Made by a program: the position numbers and the translations under genes. Under the pieces are notes generated by a model. The model saw only the letters and a program-made list of their open reading frames with translations, had not been told where the DNA came from and made no database searches. A stretch of DNA of 7,643 nucleotides from positions 1 through 7,643 of the forward strand of contig JABDRH010000131.1 in NCBI GenBank assembly GCA_013041835.1. The letters run 5' to 3'. Source of the DNA: Desulfatitalea sp. GTDB taxonomy: Bacteria > Desulfobacterota > Desulfobacteria > Desulfobacterales > Desulfosarcinaceae. This document shows positions 1 through 5,905 of this stretch, piece after piece (the first letter of the stretch is position 1; every line of letters begins with the position of its first letter).

Positions 1-905
1 CCATCGAGCAGCTCCGCAAACTCGGCCAACAGCTCGAAGTGCCGGTATTTGATACCGATCCGCAGATGCGCCCGGCGGACATCTGTCTTAAGGCCCGTGT
101 GGCGGCGCAAAAGGAGGGCTGCGATACCATCCTCATCGATACCGCCGGACGCCTGCACATCGATGAAACCCTGATGGGCGAACTGCAAGACATCCAGAAG
201 GCGGTGCAGCCGTCGGACATCCTGCTGGTGGCCGATGCCATGACCGGCCAGGATGCGGTGAACATGGCCAAGGCCTTTGACGATGCCCTGGGTATCGGCG
301 GCGTGGTGCTGACCAAAATGGACGGCGACGCCCGCGGCGGCGCGGCTTTGTCCATCCGTTCCATCACCGGCAAACCCATCAAGTATATTGGTGTGGGGGA
401 AAAGCTCAACGATTTGGAGCCGTTTCACCCGGACCGTCTGGCGTCGCGCATTCTCGGCATGGGCGATATGCTCACCATGATCGAGAAGGCACAGGCGGTC
501 GTGGATGAGAAGCAGGCCGCCGACCTGAGCAAAAAGCTGCGCAAAAACCAATTTACCCTCGAAGATTTCCGCAACCAGATGGTTCAGGTGCGCAAGATGG
601 GGTCACTGACCGATCTGATCGGCATGATTCCGGGCATGGGCAAGATGAAGCAGATGAAAAACCTGGATGTGGATGAAAAGGAGTTTGTGCGCATCGAGGC
701 CATCATCAACTCCATGACGCCCCAGGAGCGGCGCCAACACAATATAATCAACGGCAGCCGGCGAAAGCGTATTGCCGGCGGCAGCGGCACTACCATTCAG
801 GATGTCAACCGGCTGCTGAAAAATTACACCCAGGTATTGAAAATGATGAAGAAGCTAAACAAGGGCGGTATGCGCGGACTGGGGCGAGGCATGCTATCCT
901 TATAG
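1..905 (+). CDS. ffh: Signal recognition particle protein Ffh (SRP54), 5'-truncated by the window
   Basis: This is the GTPase and 4.5S-RNA-binding subunit of the signal recognition particle, which delivers ribosome-nascent-chain complexes to FtsY at the inner membrane. The frame is open from base 3, so the ATG-like codons further in are not the real start; about 300 residues are visible and the N-terminal domain with the P-loop lies upstream of the window. Within the visible fragment the G3 motif DTAGR is at about residues 46-50 and the G4 motif TKMDGDARGG at about 104-113, followed by the G5-region segment GVGEKLNDLEPFHPDR. The methionine-rich M domain starts near FTLEDF (about 184) and includes the RNA-binding signature SRRKRIAGGSG (about 252-262). 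The end is TAG at 903-905. rpsP starts 40 bases downstream, a common bacterial arrangement. Nothing suggests damage; identification is secure. Confidence 0.97.
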   Translation, partial: IEQLRKLGQQLEVPVFDTDPQMRPADICLKARVAAQKEGCDTILIDTAGRLHIDETLMGELQDIQKAVQPSDILLVADAMTGQDAVNMAKAFDDALGIGGVVLTKMDGDARGGAALSIRSITGKPIKYIGVGEKLNDLEPFHPDRLASRILGMGDMLTMIEKAQAVVDEKQAADLSKKLRKNQFTLEDFRNQMVQVRKMGSLTDLIGMIPGMGKMKQMKNLDVDEKEFVRIEAIINSMTPQERRQHNIINGSRRKRIAGGSGTTIQDVNRLLKNYTQVLKMMKKLNKGGMRGLGRGMLSL

Positions 906-931
906 GCTGTGACGATCAGAAAAAAGCAAAT

Positions 932-936
932 AGGAG
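932..936 (+). promoter_or_regulatory. Shine-Dalgarno of rpsP
   Basis: AGGAG ends 9 bases before the ATG at 946 and fixes the rpsP start. The ten bases TAGGAGAATA around it (931-940) recur exactly before rplS (3514-3523). Confidence 0.8.
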
Positions 937-945
937 AATAAGTTA

Positions 946-1203
946 ATGGCAGTAAAAATCAGATTGGCCCGACACGGCGCCAAGAAACGGCCCTTCTACC
1001 GCATCGTGGTGGCGGACAGCGAGTGTCCGCGGGATGGAAGGTTCCTCGAGAAAGTAGGGACGTACAACCCGCTCAGAGAGCCGGCTGAAGTGACTCTAAA
1101 TTCGGATCGCGTTCAATATTGGTTACAACAGGGTGCCGAGCCTAGCGACACGGTAAAATCGATTTTGAAAAAAGAGAGTGTCGCGCCACAACCGGCTCAA
1201 TAA
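946..1203 (+). CDS. rpsP: 30S ribosomal protein bS16
   Basis: This is a primary-region component of the 30S subunit that binds 16S rRNA and helps small-subunit assembly. The 85-residue product has the usual family length. The N-terminal signature [20 protein letters not shown] is immediately recognisable, followed by [13 protein letters not shown] and the C-terminal [18 protein letters not shown]. The ATG start is supported by AGGAG at 932-936. The 3' half uses more AT-rich codons than the downstream methyltransferase genes. It lies between ffh and the KH gene, the conserved order, but is separated from the KH gene by a 208-base gap holding a large palindrome. Confidence 0.98.
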   Translation: MAVKIRLARHGAKKRPFYRIVVADSECPRDGRFLEKVGTYNPLREPAEVTLNSDRVQYWLQQGAEPSDTVKSILKKESVAPQPAQ

Positions 1204-1222
1204 ACCGCGCACAGCTGTTTAA

Positions 1223-1381
1223 GGGACGAAGAAGATGCAGATATATTCATATAGCTTGTCTTTGAATTTGTTTTCGATGTTGCATCAACGGGCACATACC
1301 GCCTTTATGCACCCATTGACGCGTCTTGAAAACAAACCCAAATCCAACGCGATATCGGTATGTTTGCACCTTCTTCGTCGC
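1223..1381. repeat. 159-bp imperfect palindrome, candidate fold-back MITE or structured RNA
   Basis: Almost the whole rpsP-KH gap folds on itself. I paired 1225-1234 with 1370-1379 (10 bp, no mismatch), 1236-1247 with 1357-1368 (12 bp, four G-U), 1249-1252 with 1352-1355, 1254-1255 with 1349-1350, 1256-1258 with 1345-1347, 1261-1264 with 1339-1342, 1267-1277 with 1326-1336 (11 bp), then smaller stems up to a 7-base loop at 1299-1305. About 61 pairs form in total. The ends read AGGGACGAAGAAG on the left (from 1222) and AGCGACGAAGAAG as the reverse complement of the right end. Bases 1220-1222 and 1382-1384 are both TAA, as expected of a short target-site duplication. GC is 66 of 155 bases (1225-1379), lower than the surrounding genes. 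There is no transposase here, so an element would be non-autonomous. The palindrome is seen directly; the MITE reading is an inference, and a transcribed structural RNA remains possible. Confidence 0.8.
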
Positions 1382-1398
1382 TAAGCCATCGTCGATCT

Positions 1399-1405
1399 AG
1401 GAGGG
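1399..1405 (+). promoter_or_regulatory. Strong Shine-Dalgarno of the KH gene
   Basis: AGGAGGG lies 6 bases before the ATG at 1412. It is among the strongest ribosome-binding sites in the window and lies outside the palindrome, so the KH gene keeps its own translation signal. Confidence 0.8.
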
Positions 1406-1411
1406 TGTGCC

Positions 1412-1642
1412 ATGAAAGAGCTGATAAAATGCATTGCACAAGCGCTAGTTGATTATCCTGAAAAAGTTACCGTCATTGAAATCGAGGGCAGCCAGACATC
1501 GGTCTTGGAGCTGACGGTGGCCAAGGAGGATTTGGGCAAGATCATCGGCAAGCACGGCCGCACGGCCGGCGCTATCCGGACCTTGCTTAGCGCGGCATCA
1601 GCAAAAGCGAGAAAACGTACGGTCCTGGAAATTATCGAATAG
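1412..1642 (+). CDS. khpA: KH-domain RNA-binding protein, KhpA/YlqC family
   Basis: This is a small single-KH RNA-binding protein; family members (KhpA) act with KhpB/EloR as RNA chaperones in Gram-positives and are commonly encoded between rpsP and rimM. The 76-residue product is typical in length. The KH fold signature is clear: [20 protein letters not shown] with the GxxG loop at G46-K47-H48-G49, followed by [15 protein letters not shown] and a C-terminal strand KRTVLEII. The ATG is set by AGGAGGG at 1399-1405. rimM begins four bases after the stop, so the two are probably translated in coupled fashion. The partner and RNA targets in this organism cannot be told from the sequence. Confidence 0.93.
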   Translation: MKELIKCIAQALVDYPEKVTVIEIEGSQTSVLELTVAKEDLGKIIGKHGRTAGAIRTLLSAASAKARKRTVLEIIE

Positions 1643-1646
1643 TCCA

Positions 1647-2174
1647 ATGATTCCCGACGATGTCATCCAAATCGGGAAAATCACCGGCGCCCATGGCATC
1701 GGCGGCGCCGTCAAGGTTTTGTCTTACGCGGAATCGACCGACCGTTTCACGCCGAACGGCACATTGATTCTGATTGATCCAATGGGACGCCGCCAGCCGC
1801 ATCGAATTGTCCATGCGGCAGCGCACAAAAACACCGTGCGGCTCCGACTGGATCGGGTCACGACGCGCGATCAGGCGCAAGCGCTGATGGACTGGAAGGT
1901 TTGCATCGCCCGGGAGGATCTGCCGCCGCTGGCGCCGGACACTTACTACTGGCGCGACCTGATCGGCATGGACGTGGTCAGCGACCAAGGCGAAACGCTC
2001 GGCCGGTTGATCCGGATCATCCCCACGGGCGCCAACGATGTCTACGTGGTGGAAACACCGCCGGACCATCGCGCCGGAGGGGAGATCCTGATTCCGGCCA
2101 TTGAATCGGTGGTGCTGGATATCGACGTGCAGAGCCGTCGCATGCGCGTCGCTTTGCCCGAGGGACTGATATAG
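1647..2174 (+). CDS. rimM: Ribosome maturation factor RimM
   Basis: RimM helps mature the head of the 30S subunit, acting on 16S rRNA near ribosomal protein uS19. The 175-residue product has the two expected domains. The N-terminal RimM barrel carries the motif GKITGAHGIGGAVKV at about residues 10-24. The C-terminal PRC-barrel starts at YYWRDLIGM (100-108) and has the hallmark TGANDVYVV (127-135) and EILIPAIESVV before the end PEGLI. There is no clear Shine-Dalgarno ahead of the ATG, and the KH stop is only four bases upstream, so translation probably depends on re-initiation from khpA. trmD follows after 7 bases. Confidence 0.97.
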   Translation: MIPDDVIQIGKITGAHGIGGAVKVLSYAESTDRFTPNGTLILIDPMGRRQPHRIVHAAAHKNTVRLRLDRVTTRDQAQALMDWKVCIAREDLPPLAPDTYYWRDLIGMDVVSDQGETLGRLIRIIPTGANDVYVVETPPDHRAGGEILIPAIESVVLDIDVQSRRMRVALPEGLI

Positions 2175-2181
2175 GCAGGGC

Positions 2182-2979
2182 ATGCATTTTGCCGCACTAA
2201 CCATATTCCCGGAATTGATCGCGGCCTTCCGGGACAGCGGCATCATGCGCCGGGCAGTGGAAAGCGGCGCCGTTACGCTGCAGGCGATCAACATCCGCGA
2301 TTATGCCCTGGATCGCCACCACACGACCGATGACAGGCCCTATGGCGGCGGTTGCGGCATGGTGATGAAGCCCGAGCCCTTGGCCGCCGCCATTCGAGCG
2401 GCCAAGGCAAAACTGCCCGAAGCGCCCGTGATACTGTTGTCACCCCAAGGTGAACGCTTTGATCAACCGATGGCCCGGCAGTTTGCCGCGCACCAGGCCA
2501 TGATTCTGGTGTGTGGCCGGTACGAAGGGGTGGACGAGCGCATCAGTGAGCAATGGGTGGAAGCGGAACTGTCCATCGGCGACTTCGTCCTGACCGGCGG
2601 CGAGGTGGCGGCCATGGCCGTCATGGATGCGGTCACACGGCTGTTGCCCGGGGTGCTGGGCAACGCGGATTCCGCCGAACAGGATTCTTTCGGCGCCAAC
2701 CGGCTCGATTGCGCCCACTACACCCGGCCTCCGGAATTCGAAGGCCGGCCGGTGCCCGGGGTGCTCCAATCCGGCCATCATGACCGGATCCGCCGCTGGC
2801 GCCTGACTGATGCCCTGATGCGCACCCTGGTCAGGCGGCCGGATCTGCTGCACCAGGGTGCATTGAAAAACGAAGAGGCGGCGTTGCTGCGTGCATGGTA
2901 CGGTGAGATCGAACGAATTATTCAAATGCCCGGCGGCGGTGGCCCTGATCCATCACCCGGTGATGGACAAGAACGGTGA
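2182..2979 (+). CDS. trmD: tRNA (guanine37-N1)-methyltransferase TrmD
   Basis: TrmD transfers a methyl group from S-adenosylmethionine to N1 of G37 in tRNAs, preventing +1 frameshifting; it works as a dimer with a trefoil-knot (SPOUT) fold. The 265-residue product shows FAALTIFPEL at the start, DDRPYGGGCGMVMKPEP (50-66), the knot segments LSPQGERF (86-93), LVCGRYEGVDER (109-120) and SIGDFVLTGGEVAAM (131-145), and QDSF with the expected catalytic Asp at 168. YTRPPEFEGRPVPGVL and SGHHDRIRRWR complete the family signature. The last 17 residues, MPGGGGPDPSPGDGQER, look like an extension rather than conserved TrmD, and largely overlap the next gene in another frame. AGGCAGGG upstream (2173-2180) can serve as ribosome-binding site, though it lies very close to the ATG. 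Confidence 0.97.
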   Translation: MHFAALTIFPELIAAFRDSGIMRRAVESGAVTLQAINIRDYALDRHHTTDDRPYGGGCGMVMKPEPLAAAIRAAKAKLPEAPVILLSPQGERFDQPMARQFAAHQAMILVCGRYEGVDERISEQWVEAELSIGDFVLTGGEVAAMAVMDAVTRLLPGVLGNADSAEQDSFGANRLDCAHYTRPPEFEGRPVPGVLQSGHHDRIRRWRLTDALMRTLVRRPDLLHQGALKNEEAALLRAWYGEIERIIQMPGGGGPDPSPGDGQER

Positions 2980-3475
2980 AACCATCGCGGCCGCCGTTAC
3001 CGCCTTGGATTTGCACGACATCGCCAGGGCCGCCAAGACATACGGGGTGGATACCTTTTACGTGGTGACCCCCTTGACGGACCAGCAGGACCTGGTAAGA
3101 CGCATCATCGGCCACTGGGCCTCCGGCGCCGGGGCAAGGTACAATCCGGACCGGCAGGCGGCACTGGCCCTGATTCGTTTGATGCCAACGCTCGCGGCCG
3201 TGCTGGACGACATGGCGGAAAAACACGGTCATGGGCCGCAAACCGTGGCGACCAGCGCTCAAATGGCGGACGGCAACCTCACTTTCGCGGGGCTGCGGGA
3301 TCTGGCACGGCAGGCGCGGCCGTTGCTGCTGCTGTTCGGAACGGCCTGGGGCCTGGCACCGGAAATGCTGACGCAAGCCGACCACCGGCTGGCGCCTATC
3401 GCGGGCCACGGGGATTACAATCACCTGTCGGTGCGGTCCGCGGTGTCAATCATATTGGACCGCATGCTGGGTTGA
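2939..3475 (+). CDS. TrmD-associated SPOUT RNA methyltransferase, TM1570-like (substrate unknown)
   Basis: This is a predicted SAM-dependent RNA methyltransferase of the SPOUT superfamily (Pfam family Methyltrn_RNA_4, type member Thermotoga TM1570), often encoded between trmD and rplS. I place the start at GTG 2939, giving 178 residues, because family homology begins at VALIHHPVMDKNGE; GTG 2891 is possible but would add 16 unlike residues. ATG 2963 would remove the first beta strand. Visible motifs are AVTALDLHDIARAAKTYGV (about 19-37), the SAM-pocket strand and turn LLLLFGTAWGLAPEML (about 129-144) and the knot end with PIAG followed by YNHLSVRSAVSIILDR (160-175). The start overlaps trmD by 41 bases, so expression must be coupled. 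No clear Shine-Dalgarno is visible. The substrate is not established in any source I can name; family assignment is firm, start moderately so. Confidence 0.88.
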   Translation: MALIHHPVMDKNGETIAAAVTALDLHDIARAAKTYGVDTFYVVTPLTDQQDLVRRIIGHWASGAGARYNPDRQAALALIRLMPTLAAVLDDMAEKHGHGPQTVATSAQMADGNLTFAGLRDLARQARPLLLLFGTAWGLAPEMLTQADHRLAPIAGHGDYNHLSVRSAVSIILDRMLG

Positions 3476-3514
3476 CGATGTGAACGGTGAATGGACACAA
3501 ATTAGCGAAACCAT

Positions 3515-3519
3515 AGGAG
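3515..3519 (+). promoter_or_regulatory. Shine-Dalgarno of rplS
   Basis: AGGAG lies 11 bases before the ATG at 3531, inside TAGGAGAATA, the same decamer found before rpsP. The rest of the 55-base gap from 3476 to 3530 shows no hairpin or clear promoter. Confidence 0.7.
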
Positions 3520-3530
3520 AATAGAGCATC

Positions 3531-3878
3531 ATGCAGGTCATCAGAGAGCTGGAAAAAGAGCAGATGCGCATGGACCTGCCCGACTTTTTGCCGGGTGACA
3601 CGGTGCGCGTGCATGTAAAAATCAAAGAGGGCGATAAAGAGCGCATCCAGGTATTCCAGGGTGTGGTCATCGCCAAACGCAAGGGCGGCATGAACGCCAC
3701 TTTCACCGTGCGCAAGGTTTCTTACGGTGTGGGCGTGGAGCGGATCTTTCCCTTTCATTCACCCATCCTGGACCGTGTGGAGATCGTGACCCGCGGCCGC
3801 GTGCGCCGTGCCAAGATCTACTACCTGCGCAAGCTGCGCGGCAAGGCGGCCAGGATCCGCGAAAAACGCATGAATTAA
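3531..3878 (+). CDS. rplS: 50S ribosomal protein bL19
   Basis: bL19 lies at the 30S-50S interface and takes part in an intersubunit bridge. The 115-residue product has the usual length and pattern: a short N-terminal helix with the segment [19 protein letters not shown], then [36 protein letters not shown], and the basic C-terminal [20 protein letters not shown] followed by RIREKR. The ATG is supported by AGGAG at 3515-3519. It is the first gene after a 55-base gap. rnhB starts ten bases after the stop, consistent with cotranscription. Confidence 0.98.
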   Translation: MQVIRELEKEQMRMDLPDFLPGDTVRVHVKIKEGDKERIQVFQGVVIAKRKGGMNATFTVRKVSYGVGVERIFPFHSPILDRVEIVTRGRVRRAKIYYLRKLRGKAARIREKRMN

Positions 3879-3888
3879 GAGCGGATCG

Positions 3889-4530
3889 GTGGATTTGTGG
3901 GCCTTGGAAAAGGCGCTCAACGCCGAAGGCTTTGACGCCGTCGCCGGCGTTGACGAGGCCGGGCGCGGCCCCCTGGCGGGACCCGTGGTCGCCGCTGCCG
4001 TTGTACTGCCAAACGGTATCGAAGCCAACGGCGTCCAGGATTCCAAACAGGTGCCGCCGCGCCGACGGGAACGGCTGTTCGCGTGGATTCAGTCGCATGC
4101 CGTGAGCGTGGGTGTCGGCATTATCGATGTCGATCAGATCGAGCGCGTCAACATCCTCCAAGCCGCCCGCCGCGCCATGGCCCAAGCCGTGGCGCGTCTC
4201 GATCCGCCTCCGCAATTCTTGTTGATCGACGGCAAATTCGGCATCGATTGGGACCTGCCGCAACGCGCCGTGGTCAAGGGCGACAGCCGCAGCATCTCCA
4301 TCGCCGCCGCGTCCATCGTGGCCAAGGTGACCCGGGACCGGATGATGCTGCAATTCCATGACGCCTTCCCCCAATACGGATTCGACCGCCACAAGGGGTA
4401 TCCCACCCGCGCCCATCGCGCCGCCATCGCCCAACATGGCCCCTGCCGCATCCATCGCCGCACCTTTAAGGGCGTACGCGAATTTTTGCCGGCCTCGATG
4501 CCGGACCGGATCACCGCCCATGACCGATGA
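3889..4530 (+). CDS. rnhB: Ribonuclease HII
   Basis: RNase HII cleaves the RNA strand of RNA/DNA hybrids and nicks 5' of single ribonucleotides embedded in DNA, starting ribonucleotide excision repair. The 213-residue product starts with GTG at 3889; the first motif AVAGVDEAGRGPLAGPVVAA lies at residues 18-37, as expected. The metal-binding residues are visible as D22 and E23, D114 (LLIDGKF) and D132 (VVKGDSRS). QDSKQVPPRRRERL (50-63), SIAAASIVAKVTRDR (137-151) and HKGYPTRAH (168-176) complete the family pattern. The usual Leu-Ser after DSK is replaced by Val-Pro, which is not expected to matter. The end overlaps yraN by 11 bases, and the family is frequently found in the rplS-rnhB-yraN order. 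Confidence 0.96.
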   Translation: MDLWALEKALNAEGFDAVAGVDEAGRGPLAGPVVAAAVVLPNGIEANGVQDSKQVPPRRRERLFAWIQSHAVSVGVGIIDVDQIERVNILQAARRAMAQAVARLDPPPQFLLIDGKFGIDWDLPQRAVVKGDSRSISIAAASIVAKVTRDRMMLQFHDAFPQYGFDRHKGYPTRAHRAAIAQHGPCRIHRRTFKGVREFLPASMPDRITAHDR

Positions 4531-4891
4531 CCGCAAACAGTACGGCCACGGCAGCGAAGCGGCAGCGGCGCGCCACCTGGCGCGCGAGGGGTATAAAATC
4601 CTGGAACGAAATCACCGCAACCGGTTGGGAGAAATCGACATCATCGCCCGCCACAAGGGCGTCTGGGTCTTTGTGGAGGTCAAGGCCCGGCGCGGCAAGG
4701 GGTTCGGCGATCCCAAATGGGCCGTCACCCCGGCCAAGCAGCGCAAGCTGTCCATGGTGGCCCTGGCCTACCTGAAGCACATCCGTGCCCTCGAGCAAAA
4801 GGCGCGTTTCGATGTGGTCACGGTCGTGAACGATGGTGACATGCCCCGTTTCGAAGTGATTGCCAATGCCTTCGAACTTGCCTACCCCTAA
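4520..4891 (+). CDS. yraN: UPF0102 endonuclease-like protein YraN
   Basis: This is a member of the UPF0102/YraN family, which has a PD-(D/E)xK-type nuclease fold but no settled role. I choose ATG 4520 (123 residues), matching the family's length. An in-frame start further upstream at 4358 would add a proline- and alanine-rich stretch that is only rnhB read in another frame. The start leads into YGHGSEAAAARHLAREGYKI; the nuclease-like residues are GEID with E38 and D40, then FVEVKAR with E53 and K55, followed by AVTPAKQRKL. All of these candidate active-site residues are present, so the protein looks intact. It overlaps rnhB by 11 bases and rsmI by 26 bases. Confidence 0.94.
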   Translation: MTDDRKQYGHGSEAAAARHLAREGYKILERNHRNRLGEIDIIARHKGVWVFVEVKARRGKGFGDPKWAVTPAKQRKLSMVALAYLKHIRALEQKARFDVVTVVNDGDMPRFEVIANAFELAYP

Positions 4892-5753
4892 CCGGCTTTC
4901 GCCGGGTCTGTATGTGGTGGCCACACCCATCGGCAACCTGGCCGACATCACCTTGCGGGCGCTGGATGTGCTGGCCCGCGCCGACGTGATCGCCGCCGAA
5001 GACACGCGTCACTCCCGCCGCCTGTTGGCCGCCCACCACATCACCAATCAACTCGTCGCCTACCACGAACACAACGAAATCCGGCGCGCACCGGAGTTGA
5101 TCGAACGCCTTGACCAGGGAGGTGCGGTGGCCCTGATCACCGACGCCGGCACGCCCATGGTATCCGATCCGGGCTATCGCCTCGTACAGGCCGCCGCGCA
5201 ACGGCGGATTCAGATCATTCCCATACCCGGCGCATCGGCAGCCGTGGCGGCCATGTCGGTTTCCGGCCTGCCGACGGACCAATTTACTTTTATCGGCTTT
5301 CCGGCGCGAAAAAAAGCCAAGCGGATGGCGCAACTGCGCATGCTGGCGCAAGTGCCGCACCCGTTGATCTTTTACCAGTCGCCCCAACGCCTCACCCTGT
5401 TTATCCAGGAACTGATGGAAGCCTGCGGCGACCGCCGGGCCGTGCTGGGACGTGAAATGACCAAACAGTACGAAGAGTTCGTGCGCGGCCCCCTTTCCCA
5501 TATCCAGGCCCAGCTCGGACAGCGGAAAAGCATCAAAGGCGAGTGCACCCTGATCGTGGACGGCGCTCCCGCGGCGCCCGCGAACGACTCAGCGACCAAC
5601 GAAGAACTGCTCGAGCTGGCGATCAGCGAGGCGCTGGCGGCTGGCGGGTCGGTAAACGATATCGCTAAAGCGCTGGCGGAGCGCTTTGACCTGAACAAAC
5701 CGCTGATCTACCGAAAAGTACTGGCCATGAAGGCTTCGCGCAGGCAGCGGTAG
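4866..5753 (+). CDS. rsmI: 16S rRNA (cytidine1402-2'-O)-methyltransferase RsmI
   Basis: RsmI uses SAM to methylate the 2'-OH of C1402 in 16S rRNA, in the decoding centre. The ATG at 4866 gives 295 residues; TTG 4860 two codons earlier is possible but less likely. The tetrapyrrole-methylase-like fold shows LYVVATPIGNLADITLRALD (15-34), AEDTRHSRRLL (44-54), ALITDAGTPMVSDPG (89-103) and the SAM-loop region IPIPGASAAVAAMSVSGLP (118-136), then FIGFPARKKAKR. EGEC-like KGECTLIVDG (224-233) closes the catalytic part. A C-terminal helical tail at about 245-288 ends with NKPLIYRKVLAMK, the family's short helix-turn-helix domain. It is the last gene of the block and is followed by a likely terminator. 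Confidence 0.96.
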   Translation: MPSNLPTPNRLSPGLYVVATPIGNLADITLRALDVLARADVIAAEDTRHSRRLLAAHHITNQLVAYHEHNEIRRAPELIERLDQGGAVALITDAGTPMVSDPGYRLVQAAAQRRIQIIPIPGASAAVAAMSVSGLPTDQFTFIGFPARKKAKRMAQLRMLAQVPHPLIFYQSPQRLTLFIQELMEACGDRRAVLGREMTKQYEEFVRGPLSHIQAQLGQRKSIKGECTLIVDGAPAAPANDSATNEELLELAISEALAAGGSVNDIAKALAERFDLNKPLIYRKVLAMKASRRQR

Positions 5754-5783
5754 CCACGGCACCTCACCTGAAAAGGGAGGTGA

Positions 5784-5809
5784 TGGGCCATAAGTGGCTT
5801 AATTTTTTT
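5784..5809 (+). terminator. Likely rho-independent terminator after rsmI
   Basis: The stem 5784-5790 pairs with 5795-5801 (TGGGCCA / TGGCTTA, including two G-U pairs) around a TAAG loop, followed by seven T at 5803-5809. It begins 30 bases after the rsmI stop. A second hairpin just upstream (TCACCT 5764-5769 with AGGTGA 5778-5783) may add to it. It would separate the translation block from the nfeD unit. Confidence 0.7.
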
Positions 5810-5821
5810 AGCTTTCATACC

Positions 5822-5850
5822 TTGACTTTCTTTTCCGCCCACTGTAGCAT
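5822..5850 (+). promoter_or_regulatory. Candidate sigma70 promoter for the nfeD unit
   Basis: TTGACT at 5822-5827 matches the -35 consensus at five of six bases. After a 17-base spacer comes TAGCAT at 5845-5850, which matches TATAAT at four of six. It lies directly downstream of the terminator and about 70 bases before the nfeD start, which is the expected place. Transcription would begin near 5857. The assignment rests on sequence match and position only. Confidence 0.5.
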
Positions 5851-5905
5851 TTGAGGTCCTGCAGTGATCGGTAATTAATTGCGGTTTTTAACCTTACCGC
5901 GTTTC

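Noticed and set aside
1204..1411. Possible tRNA or standard riboswitch in the rpsP-khpA gap
   Set aside because: There is no cloverleaf, no T-loop GTTCGA-type sequence and no riboswitch core that I recognise; the structure is one long hairpin.
1632..2294. 220-codon open frame on the - strand across rimM and the start of trmD
   Set aside because: It is antisense to two unmistakable conserved genes, has no recognisable motif, and long antisense frames are common in GC-rich coding DNA.
2891..2938. Longer start of the SPOUT methyltransferase at GTG 2891
   Set aside because: The added residues do not resemble the family and would deepen the overlap with trmD to 89 bases; GTG 2939 sits directly at the conserved first strand.
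4358..4519. N-terminal extension of YraN from the ATG at 4358
   Set aside because: The extra 54 residues are low-complexity Pro/Ala/Ser sequence that is rnhB read in another frame, and family length fits the start at 4520.
3703..4536. 277-codon open frame on the - strand opposite rplS and rnhB
   Set aside because: The + strand carries bL19 and RNase HII with all catalytic residues; the antisense product is His/Gly/Ala-rich shadow sequence.
5783..5854. 23-codon frame starting at ATG 5783 next to a perfect Shine-Dalgarno
   Set aside because: The Shine-Dalgarno overlaps the ATG, leaving no spacer, and the frame runs through the terminator stem and T tract.
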